Below, one piece after another: positions 54,812 to 64,000 of a stretch of DNA of 64,000 bases. A model generated the notes under the pieces. It ran no database searches. It saw only the letters and a list, made by a program, of their open reading frames with translations, and was not told the DNA's origin. The translations under genes and the position numbers were made by a program. Source of the DNA: Symsagittifera roscoffensis (lineage: Eukaryota; Xenacoelomorpha; Acoela; Convolutidae); NCBI RefSeq assembly GCF_963678635.1, contig NC_087064.1, positions 11,888,819 through 11,952,818 of the forward strand, in the 5' to 3' direction. Position 1 is the stretch's first letter. The number at the start of each line of letters is the position of its first letter.

Positions 54812-56299
54812 AAAACAAATTCCGGAGAAAATGAATTGCCGGATTTTCGTTAGTCTGGTGATGTTTTTCGGCTTAGTTGCCTCATTAGGTTTTTTTGTGC
54901 TGTCAGAAATTTTTGTTGCGTGGTTGCAAGTGTTTTTCTTGTATTTGTTAATTAATAAGGTTAATAGGCATGACTTGGTATATTTTCATTTTTTGTCCCA
55001 TTGTTGCCTGCAATTTTTCGGCTTGTATTCTATTTTTTTTTGTTTCGCTTCAAAGGCAAAACAGGGCTGAAAGAGCGGCTGTTTGTGGCTCAAATAACGA
55101 GCTCTCAGTTTAGTGGCTACTCGCTTAAAAATTAAAGACTTGTTTGATGCCGTTTGTTCTGTTCCTTTTTTTTTAATTTTCCCATTTTTCTTCAGTTTTG
55201 ATATTTTTTGTCTCACTTCTTACTCGCTAGCTTTCAATGCTGGGCTTGCTTCGTATAGCAAGTAATGCGAAGCTCTGCTTTGCCTCTGTGTGGATATTGA
55301 TTTTGATCCTTTTGTGTTTGCCAAAATGGAAGGTTTCCAATTTCAATTGCTCAAAAGTTTCTACACACAAAAAATTTTCTTATTTATCTTCGAAAATTGT
55401 TTTTAAAATGTTTTCTCTCAAGTACCTGAGTATTGTAGGCTTCGTTGTCTCTCGATTTAAGTTCAAAGGTTGTTTGTTATGTGTTTTTTCTTAAGTTAAT
55501 AATCATTCGAGACAGCTTGTGAAATTTTCGACGAGCAGTTACTTTTTTTTTCTTTTTTTTGTTAAGTTTTACTTTTGCGTCTCAATTTCCGTCCGTTTTT
55601 GCTTAAGGCTATTTCTGGAATTTGTTGTGTCTCTGAAACGCTTTAAAAAATTGATATACGCGGATAAAAATCGGTTAACTTTTTGAAAAGTTATTTAAAA
55701 AATCTGTTCCTCTACAAATCAGCATATCAAAAACTTAAAAGTTGAATAAAAAGGGAGTTATATGTAAGGATTTTGAATAGGAGAGGGTGTTAAGCAATTG
55801 AGCCGCTATCGTTTTGCAAAAACTATACTTAAATGTTGATTTCGAATGAGCCGCGGTTAGAGAAACATTAGTAATTAGAAAAAAAAGTAATAGTAGAAAG
55901 AAAGTAATTTTGCATCAATTGAATAAATCGTTAACGTTTTTTTTTGAAATTTTCAGCAATTGGATTATGGTGGATTTATAATTCGGTTTGGAGTCTTAAA
56001 CACACATATAATTCTAAGTTGAATTCTTAGTATTTGCAAGTAATTGCATGTGGATACTTGATTTCGAAGGAAGACAAGACAATTCAAGCTTTGATGAAAC
56101 AATCAAAAACCATGTTAAAAGGGGCGCATCTGGAATTTTTTTAAGTCAGTTCATCGAATAAATTGGTTTTCTATGCACTCCTAAATTACTTTAGAGACCT
56201 AAGTTTCGCGCCTTGTTTGAAAAGTTTCATGGAAAATTTAAGCCCCCCTCCGGTATTAGATCACTTCTCTAACCAATTTTTGGGTGGGTAAGCCGAAAC
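54812..56299. other. AT-rich sequence with dispersed-repeat pieces
   Basis: Contains TTTTTCGGCTTAGTTGCCTC with TTTTTTTGTGCTGT (54865-54905), a family also at 26280-26330, and the hairpin GCGAAGCTCTGCTTTGCC at 55267-55284. The open frames at 54744-55070 and 55237-55494 are hydrophobic products of T-rich repeat sequence. No host exon was recognised. Confidence 0.5.
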
Positions 56300-56540
56300 T
56301 GTATGTCAATGTGGTATTGCTCAGGCAGAAACCATGATGTTAATGATATTTAAATGTGAATGTAATAAATTATCAGGTCAAGGTCACGCTAGATCTAACC
56401 TCAAAGCCAACCGCAGTTAGTATAGTTTCACCATGCTAGAGCGTGACTCAACAGCTAAATCTCTAAGAGAACAAATACACGTTCTGAGAAAGTAATATTT
56501 GAATTGGACTTTTAGTAAATTTGTTATTCCACAAACATCA
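56300..56540 (+). repeat. Partial LTR, first of two in tandem
   Basis: TGTATGTCAATGTGGTATTGC to CCACAAACATCA, then directly a second LTR start TGTATGTCATTGTGG at 56541. Compared with the 3' LTR it lacks the final ~20 bp. It holds a single 100-bp unit. Confidence 0.7.
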
Positions 56541-57002
56541 TGTATGTCATTGTGGTACTGCTCAAACAGTAACCCTGATGCAAGTGTTATTCAAATTTGA
56601 ATGTAATAAATTATCAGGTCAAGGTCACGCTAGATCTATCCTCAAAGCCAACTATGAAACTTCAAAGTTTCGCTATGCTAGAGCGTGACTCAACAGCTAA
56701 ATTTAATAAATTATCAGGTCAAGGTCACGCTAGATCTAACCTTAAAGCCAACTATGAAACCTCAAAGTTTCACTATGCTAGAGCGTGACTCAACAGCTAA
56801 ATTTGTTAAATTATCAGGTCAAGGTCACGCTAGATCTAACCTTAAAGCCAACTATGAAACCTCAAAGTTTCACTATACTAGAGCGTGACTCAACAGCTAA
56901 ATCTCTAAGAGAACAATTACACGTTCTGAGAAAGAACTATTTGAATTAGACTTTTAGTAATCTTGGTTTTCCACAAACATCAGAGTTCCTTAGAGTATTA
57001 CA
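56541..57002 (+). repeat. 5' LTR with internal triplication
   Basis: Starts TGTATGTCATTGTGG and ends AGAGTATTACA before the PBS-like sequence. It is about 200 bp longer than the other two LTR copies because of three 100-bp tandem units. Confidence 0.75.
56603..56902 (+). repeat. Three tandem 100-bp units inside the 5' LTR
   Basis: The phrase TTATCAGGTCAAGGTCACGC begins at 56611, 56711 and 56811, exactly 100 bp apart. Each unit continues TAGATCTA-CC, AAAGCCAACTATGAAAC and GCTAGAGCGTGACTCAACAGC with a few differences. The other two LTR copies have one unit. Confidence 0.92.
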
Positions 57003-58290
57003 TGACACAGCCAGTAGGATTTTTTACCCAAGATAATCGAACAGTCATGGGGATACCAGTGTTTTGGACGATTGCAAAACTAGAACCGCCCTGTCAATTA
57101 AATATTTGGCTAGAACAGTTTTTGATGGCGGTAACAGGCGATAGCAGTTAAAGAAAATGTCAACCTGGATTTACTACTGGAAGAACCAAAAGACGTTTTA
57201 GAGAAGCCTGCAGCAAGACCAGAAGCAGCGCGAAATGGAGAGGATGCGACTGCAATAGAAGCAAAAGAAAGCAGGAATAGACTAGCATTGGAAAACGTCT
57301 ACAGGAAAATGAAGAAAAGCAAGCCAGAGGTCCAAAAGTTACCACACCATATATTACTTCAAAGTGCAAAACGATTAGTTTCACGCTTGTTCTTAGCATT
57401 GGGAATAGAAGGAAAAAAGACTCAAGCGAAAAAATCAGCATGTGGAAACTTCAAAGTTAACATTCAAAGATGTCATTAACACTGCGAAAATCAAAATTCA
57501 TAAAAAAGGAGTGTCACGTATAAGATTTAAAAAATTCTTCAATAAAACTCAACAACAAGGAGAGGCTTTGCAAGCGTTCCGCGCAGCCTTGACTGCAGAA
57601 GCAGCCCGGTCAGAATTTGGTGCGATGGAGGATGAACTTGTAAAAGATCTATTCATGACACACTGACAGTGGAGACATTATCAACGGAGGAGGTGGTCAA
57701 ATGAGCAATAATGTTCGAACACAGTTTAAAAAAAGTTTTCAGCATTTAAAAAAACCATTTCATTAGTTGCAGGTGCAGCATAATTGTCTATGAGCCCCAA
57801 CTCCAAGATAAAACAAAAACTAAAATGGCGGTCAAAAACACGACTAAACAAGACTTCAGAGAGAAAGACCAAAACAAAAGAAACACTAACAATCGAAACG
57901 CGAGATACAAGGAGAAAAGAAACCATGCAGTAGATGTGGCAAACTTTTTGTAGATGGAATTTTGAAAAGTTGACCAGCAAGGGGAGAATCATGTAAAAAA
58001 ATTTGAAAAGTAACCATTTTGCGAAATTATGCCGTTCACAACAGGTCAGTGAAGTGGCCGAGGAATCATCAGAGATATCACAAACAGATTGTAATCTTGT
58101 AGAGAATATCAAAGTCCGTAATGATTTCGAAATTATGACAATAAAGGATGAATGGAAAGCGATCAAGAAGATCGAAAACTACCTTCAGCGACGTATCGAA
58201 AACAAAAACAATCACACAGGGAAAGGAAAACAACGAATCGCAGTGAAAACAAGTAAACATCACAAAAATCCAAAATCAAACAAATAAAAT
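57002..58290 (+). pseudogene. Gag remnant of the old element
   Basis: ATG at 57002-57004 spans the LTR/PBS junction, then MTQPVGF and GIPVFWTIAKLEPP, matching GIPPFWAKPSINPP of the younger element. After a frameshift, SAKRLVSRLFLALG (about 57365-57405) matches EARLKSRLFFALG. The zinc-knuckle region is decayed, with SNHFAKLC at about 58010-58032 still recognisable. Confidence 0.8.
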
Positions 58291-58319
58291 TCCTTGAAAG
58301 CATTGATTAGGGTCGTTCA

Positions 58320-59400
58320 ACAAAAAATGCATATAAAAGTGGATACAGACAGCCCAGTATCATTTTTAAATTGGGCGGCAGCAAAACAAATACTGGATAT
58401 ACCGTGTAGAACAAATTGAATACTTGCGGAGAAGTTTAACTTGCCGGCACAGTTTGTGGATTACAATAATTACCCCATCCCCATCCTAATAGCGATGAAG
58501 ACAGACTTACGATCAGCTGGCCAGGAAATGAAAGAGGATAATTTATTGATTACCGAAAAGGAAAACACGATGCATATCGCGTTTGAATTTGCAAGGACGA
58601 CTTGCAATATCTACAATGCAGAGGTCAGCACCCAGGGAGTCGTCCAGTTTTAAAGCGCTATTGAAGATTTGAAAACAAAATTCTTTAAAAAATTTAATGA
58701 ATTATTTATCCGACAAGGCAAGTGAAAAAATCATGTAGTTTCATCAAAGTATTAAACTTTGTGTCCGATTCAAGAGAAAGGGAAAAGAATCCTCATACAC
58801 GTTCAGGATAAAGTCTCATTGGAAACCACAATATTGCTAGACAAGGGTCGCATCCAAAAACTGGATAAATGCACAGGTGAAAATTTCATTGCCCAGTTGT
58901 AATCACGGTGAAAAAGGATGACTCAATAAAACTGGCATTGGACGCTAAACCAATAAATTGGCACTTATTCAAAACAAATACCGGATGCCTAAAACTGAAA
59001 AATTATCGGCTAGATGTGAGCTAGATTGTTACAAAACAACAAGAGGGAGCATTATACTTTTCGGTCTTGGACGTAAACACGCATATAGTCGATTGGAACT
59101 AGCTGCAGAAACATCTACATAATGCTACTTCATTATTGCAGGTGGAAACGCAACGGGTACTTGTAGATTCCAGACAGGCACTGGTAACAAGGTCCCATCG
59201 GCCTTGGATACAACTAGGTCAAACAAGACATCCCAATCTAGACTAACCGGGTGAGTTGACCGGTTATTATCGTACCAGTATACAGTTTTTCAAATCCCTG
59301 GCAGTGATTTTGGGATAGTTGACTGTTTGTCCAGAAAACCGAATGGGACTCCATGGCCTGAATCGATATTAGATGAGAAAGTGTAGTCACAGCCATAGTA
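58320..59400 (+). pseudogene. Protease, RT and RNase H remnants of the old element
   Basis: DTDSPVSFLNWAA near 58340-58380 is a decayed protease site (DTGS changed to DTDS). KKDDSIKLALDAKPIN near 58910-58960 and a VLDV-like palm start near 59065 mark RT. FGIVDCLSRKPNGTP near 59310-59350 is the end of RNase H. The YLDD block is not visible. Confidence 0.75.
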
Positions 59401-59439
59401 TCGTTCCATTTTAAACAGTAGGTTGAAAAAAAATTTCAC

Positions 59440-60690
59440 TCTTTGAACGAAAACGTGTTGAATAATCTAGACGTTTCCAGCCGAACGAAAAGCAAAGAAC
59501 GTCATCTCTCTGTTCCTATAGCAGCCAAAATGCTCAACACTAGACAAGGCTCAACCAAAACAAAAATTAATTTGCATCAAGACCGTGAAAACGTTATAAG
59601 TTTGTTACCGGATGGAGCAATTGACAACAAAAATCAGAAAAAGACGGTACAACGAGCAGCATAAACGAAGGAACTTGAAACAGCGACAAGAGATAGCTGA
59701 GAGAAGAAACAGAAGAGAGTTTGTCGGACCCGAAGTGGAACACACCGAATGAGAGAAGAAGAGAGCAGGGCGAAGCATCAGAGAAGGAAGAAGTAACAGA
59801 AACATTTCACCGGACGGATGAAAAAATTGGTCAGAGGGAGTAGGAGAAGCTATTCTTTTCCGGACGAGCACAAAACAGTTTCAAGGTTGTCGCTCTCCGA
59901 GTAAAAATGCTGGTATCAACCAAAGTTTACATACCGGAACATCAATTGATACCATTCTGGGGAAGAAATTGGAAATAAAAACGACAGAAGTTAGCGATCT
60001 AGAAGCAATCACGAGAGAAGCTCCCAAGTAGGATCAAAACAGATCGGAGAAAAATATCAAAGAGTCAAAGGACTTATCATCGAAGTAGACTTGACAATGA
60101 GTGAAGAGGGGAACACGAAGTTCAGCTAGTAGATCAAAATGGTCGGGTGAGCCACCTACCAAGAAACGACGCGCACAAACTGCATGAGCTGCTAGAAGAA
60201 CAGGGAATACCACAGCTATCACGCTATTTTGATAATTATTTACCTGCAGGAGGATGTCAAGCTAGACAGAATGATGCGAATCACCGAACAAACAGACAGA
60301 CAAGGCTTCGATATAGTGCGGCCATACGCCAACCCGCTGTGGAATCAGATGTCTGCAGTGGACGAATGTAATCTGGTGGAAAACAGAATAGCAGTTCCAG
60401 TCGCATTGAGACCAGCGACAATGAATTTTTTTAGAGGCATCCGGGACTGGATGCATGCTGAACGTGTCGAACTACTTGTGAAGGCCGCATATGCATAAAG
60501 ACATAGTCAATCTGAAGCAAGAGTGCCGTAACTGTACATAAAACGGAAACATCGTTAAATATGTTATACCTAAAAACGCGTCAAAACCAATACCTCCACT
60601 ATCACAACCAGGTCAGGAATTAAGATTATATTATGTCGGGCCCATAAAAAACTATTTGAAAAATTATATAACTCCTAGTAGCCATTGATC
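59440..60690 (+). pseudogene. Linker and integrase N-terminus remnants of the old element
   Basis: Short open frames in different phases. Basic linker pieces (SSRTKSKERHLSVPIAAK at 59470-59530) correspond to the Arg/Lys-rich linker before the integrase of the younger copy; VPVALRPATMNFFRG (about 60390-60440) matches its IPEALRQAVLARL region. The zinc-finger ligands are largely lost. Confidence 0.6.
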
Positions 60691-61075
60691 AATTTTCAAA
60701 GTTTCCATCAGTAAAAGTGACTAAATCAACAGGCGGAAAATCACCATTGAAACTCCTGCGATCGTGCATAGATACACACGGAATACCGAAATATATTAGA
60801 ATTGCCCAATTCTCGGGTTTTAATGGAAAAGCTTTGAAACTATTTTGCGGGGAATCGAATAACGAACAAAAACTTTGCCCAGTGGGAAACCATAGGGGAT
60901 GCAGTTTGATGGAAAGAACCATCCAAAAAATAAAAAGAAGACTTGGCGTAATGCTTTTGGATGAAAACACAAAATCGATAAAACATAGTCTCAGCACAAT
61001 TCTCAAAGATGGGATAAACAGAAAACCACACAAAAGTCACCGTTCGAAGCTCAATTTGGCAGACTACTAAAAGAC
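60691..61075 (+). pseudogene. Integrase core remnant, catalytic Asp lost
   Basis: The frame at 60717-61070 reads TKSTGGKSPLKLL, THGIPKYIRIAQFSGFNG, VGNHRGCSLMERTIQKIKRR. It aligns with the younger integrase, but the RTDH position has become RIAQ, removing the second catalytic Asp; the Glu in MERTIQ remains. Confidence 0.85.
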
Positions 61076-62330
61076 AATTTTGAAATAATTAGGCTTAAAT
61101 TCTTGCTTAACTCTGATCGTTTAGATAAAGAGCAACTGGAACGATCCGCACTGACGGCCTCGAAACGGATAGATTAGTCACGGGAGTGCATAAAGAGTGT
61201 TAAAAAAAGAATGAGGAGCCGAACTCAACAATGAACTGATCTATTTGTGGGAAAACGGCTTCATAGAGAACAAGGAAGGCGATAGATGCTCGAGCTCAAA
61301 TAAAACGATACATAGAAAGGGTGACAACATGGAAAAGCATTAAGAAGTCCATTGAAAGGGAAGTTGATGTCGGAATCGACCTCGACATTCAAAACAAACG
61401 GAGAGGCAATTTACAAAGAGAGCGTCATAGTAATTGCAAAAACAAAGCGGACTGGAGAGTACAAAGAAGGCGGGACAACAGAACCTTTAGGAAAGCACAA
61501 AAAGGACAAGCCACATTAAGTAAGTAGTAAAGGGACACCGACAGAGCCCAGAAGCAATCACTCGAGAATCGAAATCTCAGAAACCGAAGACAGCGAGGAC
61601 GAAGAAGATCAAGATATCCAAATGCACTGGTAGCAGAAGAATAGAGAAGAGAGATGGGAAATAGAAAAAAAAAATTTCCAGGACAAGCGAGCGTACGTCA
61701 CGTCGAAAAAGGCAAGGTCTGGGAAACTTCTCAATTTGGCACTGAAGCGAGCCATAAAGAACAATGGGAGACCAAAATCATTGAATCCGAAAACACAGGA
61801 ACAAGTGGTTTTGAAGAAAACGGGGAAAAAAGTGACGACCCAAGAGGCGAGAAGAAATAATGCTGCGCGAGCAGCTAGGAAAGATACAACGAACTCTGAA
61901 GAGACAGTGTCTGAGAATAGTAAACGAGTGCCCGAAAGTTCAAATTTGAGCAAAAAACGGGATCCTGAAAAGGGTATGAGTAGCTCAAGTCTAAAGGAAT
62001 TGTCGAAGAAAAATACGAAAAAGCTAAATCAAATCGACTCGAAAACGAGAGCGTAAGACATCCTGGATACGTTCCAGAATCATCACTTGTCACCAGATGA
62101 GCGGGACGCTTTGACAGATCAGCAATTACCAAGATGGGTTCAGAAGGCGGCGGAAAAAATGGCATAAGAAAAAACCCGGAGAAAGGGGATGAAAATTTGA
62201 CCCGCCACCGGGGTCTTCCGACGAGTCAATGCAGGAGGAAGGCAACGTCAGAAGGAGTGCACGGCCAACAAATAGGAACAAAGAACCATGAAAATCGGGG
62301 ACCCAGTGAAACATTCCGTTAAGGAAGTTT
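61076..62330 (+). pseudogene. Pol C-terminal tail remnant of the old element
   Basis: Fragments in several frames, charged and Ser/Lys/Glu-rich. At 61569-61620 one frame reads IEISETEDSEDEEDQD, a hydrophobic core followed by a Ser/acidic run, roughly where the younger element has its SUMO-interacting-like motif. Further Lys/Ser-rich text runs to about 62056. Confidence 0.5.
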
Positions 62331-62668
62331 CCACAGAATCAGATATACTGGAGAAGCATGGAAGCCAATTAAAGGAGGCACTAACCAACTATAGGATGAA
62401 TTTGGTCAATTTCTAGCACAGAGACGATCGATCAATCAGGTCAAGATTAATTTTATTTGAGCTGCTTTCATTTCGAAAGAAGTTTTGACACAGGACTCGA
62501 GAACCGGATATAAGCTGGAGCCCAAGATAGCCAATAGGGATTGAAATGAACCAAGTTGAAAACTCACCAAACTAATTGGCAAGTGACATAAAAACTGAGA
62601 TAAGACTCCAATTTTTTGTTATATCATTTTATCTACTATCAGTGTTAAAAGTTTCACGTAATAAGGGG

Positions 62669-62917
62669 AGAGTGGTACTGCTCAGGCAGTAACCTTGATG
62701 CTAATGTTGCTTAAGTATGAATTTATTATATTATCAGGTCAGGGTCAAGCTTGATCTAACCTTACTGCCATTCGTTATTCGCAAAGCTTCACTATGCTAG
62801 GGCATGACTCAGCAACTAAATCTCTAAGAGAAGAAATACACGCTCTGAGAAATATTTGAATTAAACATTTAGTAGACTTGTTATTCTACAAACCTCAGGG
62901 CTCCTTAGAGTATCACA
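62669..62917 (+). repeat. 3' LTR of the old element
   Basis: AGTGGTACTGCTCAGGCAGTAACC... to ...CTCCTTAGAGTATCACA, similar to 56541-57002 but with a single 100-bp unit and many point differences. A purine run AAGGGGAG precedes it. Confidence 0.8.
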
Positions 62918-62994
62918 GTCGTAAAAAAGGGAAGGGGGACTTTGGTATAAAATCCATTACTGGCTGATCATCCTCAAAACTTTCTAAAGGCGCT

Positions 62995-63450
62995 TTCTGT
63001 GCCAATCAATACTAGTTTTGAAGGAGAGTGCGCGCCGAAAAATGCAATTTTTTTGGTCAAAATTTTCTAAAAAGTGCTCAAAAAAGGGCATTTGTGATTT
63101 TCTGCCAAAAGTTTGCCTGCGGTGTACAACCTTTTGTCAAAACACGTTATTCATACTGTTCTGGGAGCGCTCGGAAAATCAATTTGGTCGACCTAAATAA
63201 AATTGACAAAATAAACACCCCCTCACTCGAGAAAATCCTAGATCCGCCCTTGGAAGGTTTTTACCAAAAACATTGTTTTTTAGGCAGGCGCTCCTCCTCA
63301 CATTTAAAATATTTTGGCCTTAAGAAAAGTTTTAGGGTCGTTTAACCAAAATGGATGTCTTAAAATACTTCCAAGCGGGGAACCATTCGTTGCCAGGGGT
63401 CAAATCCTTGAGGCAGAAAAGGCATCCGCATCCCCCACACATCCCCACTT
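62995..63450. mobile_element. Two abutting hAT-type MITE fragments in opposite orientation
   Basis: 63020-63250 is a reverse-orientation piece (GAGAGTGCGCGCCGAAAAATGC, TTTTTGGTCAAAATTTTC, AATTTGGTCGACC, GAAAATCCTAGATCCGCCC). About 63275-63450 is a forward-orientation piece (AGGCGCTCCTCCTCACA, TTTTAGGGTCG, AAAATGGATGTCTTAAAA, TCAAATCCTTGAGG). No target duplication remains. Confidence 0.75.
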
Positions 63451-64000
63451 AAACCGCTAATGGTTGTATGTGCCGATGGATCAAATACGGACGGATACAT
63501 GCTTTTCTTATGGTTCCATACGGATGAATGGTTCAAATTCGGATGTATGATTTTTTTTCACTAATTTGTTTCGACTTCTTTCAAGAGGTGCCAAATAATC
63601 AGTCCCAACCGGAGCCAAAGCTCATTCTTGTTGCCCGTTTGTATTCGGCCTCTGCTAGAGGCGGTTTATAACTTGACGCTTTAAACAGTTTAAATATCCT
63701 GCCTTCGAAATCTTCCAATTTTTGGTCTGAATTTGTTTGTGTGTATTTAGCTGTATAAAACGCCATGTATACAGTTGTCTTTAAAGGCTTCCAAAAACCT
63801 TTTTCTTTTAATCCTTGAACCAATTCGAATTTTTTGTCCAAGATTTTTTGATTCGTGATATTGAATGATTGGTGACATATCCTATTTTTATAGTGACTCC
63901 CAAATATACTTTTATTGCGATTTAATTAAACTATACATAAGGAGTTATTGAAGCTTCTTACGTATACGGTAACAAACAGTTTTAAAAAATTTAAAAAAAA
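63451..64000. other. Right edge, unassigned, with a possible minus-strand coding block
   Basis: Short imperfect repeats of ATACGGATG/TTCGGATGTATGA occur at 63480-63550. On the minus strand 63599-63841 is open for 80 codons with a protein-like, balanced composition (FELVQGLKEKGFWKPLK, FEGRIFKLFKASSYKPPL), ending in a stop at 63599-63601. No family was recognised; it could be a decayed element ORF or an exon of a gene beyond the window. Confidence 0.3.

Larger units (their letters stand above)
56300..62917 (+). mobile_element. Old, heavily decayed gypsy-type LTR element related to the one at 42589
   Basis: Tandem LTR sequence at the 5' side (56300-56540 and 56541-57002), a PBS-like TGACACAGCCAGTAG, remnants of gag, protease, RT, RNase H and integrase in the order of the younger element, and a 3' LTR (about 62669-62917) after a purine run AAGGGGAG. 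Protein similarity to the 42589 element is visible at many points (MTQPV/MAQPV; GIPVFW/GIPPFW; KKDDSIKLAL/NKDDSIKLAL). Dozens of stops and frameshifts are present. The copies are clearly of different ages within one family. Confidence 0.88.

Noticed and set aside
54744-55070. 108-codon ORF with a membrane-like hydrophobic stretch
   Set aside because: It starts inside the inverted repeat and its hydrophobic part is translated from a T-rich dispersed repeat also found near 26280.
56603-56902. CRISPR-like regular array
   Set aside because: Units are 100-bp direct tandem copies without unique spacers, inside an LTR of a eukaryotic element.

Overview
This window is nuclear DNA from an animal, most likely an invertebrate metazoan. 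Four conserved animal genes are split by spliceosomal introns with GT-AG (once GC-AG) borders, introns and spacers are AT-rich and full of dispersed repeats, and there are LTR, LINE, hAT-type and tRNA-derived elements. No bacterial features, rRNA genes, intact tRNA genes or CRISPR arrays were seen. The phylum cannot be fixed from the sequence alone.

Layout, all host genes on the + strand and head to tail: (1) 227-1230, the last two exons of NDUFV1, the 51-kDa flavoprotein of mitochondrial complex I, which enters from the left edge; (2) 2206-14518, a seven-exon RNF34/RFFL-type E3 ubiquitin ligase with FYVE-like zinc finger, two SAP-like segments and a RING finger, a candidate N-myristoylation start and one GC-AG intron; (3) 19193-30146, a seven-exon nucleobindin with signal peptide and two EF hands; (4) 31744-33134, a three-exon SEC22B, the longin R-SNARE of ER-Golgi traffic. 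Four further exon-like blocks (36277-36370, 37909-38109, 52331-52413, 53173-53203) may belong to one or more unrecognised + strand genes, but their phases do not all chain.

The right half is dominated by mobile DNA. A decayed minus-strand LINE (39050-41260) and a ~165-bp repeat array precede a 9.1-kb Ty3/gypsy-type element (42589-51719) with 297-bp LTRs. Its pol carries a 2171-bp tandem duplication, several stops and a long C-terminal tail holding a SUMO-interacting-like motif. A much older relative lies at 56300-62917, with head-to-tail 5' LTR sequence and a 100-bp triplication. In both elements the first Gag ATG spans the LTR/primer-binding-site junction. Between them is a ~510-bp near-perfect inverted repeat (53751-54797) whose junctions suggest replication template switching.

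Introns and spacers hold two complete hAT-type MITEs with 8-bp target duplications, fragments of the same family in both orientations, a 1031-bp tandem duplication with no mismatch seen, several unnamed dispersed repeat families including one with an internal tRNA-like module, and a recurrent short hairpin. The host genes act in separate pathways (respiration, ubiquitylation, secretory-pathway calcium binding, vesicle fusion); nothing in the sequence suggests a shared function for the cluster.
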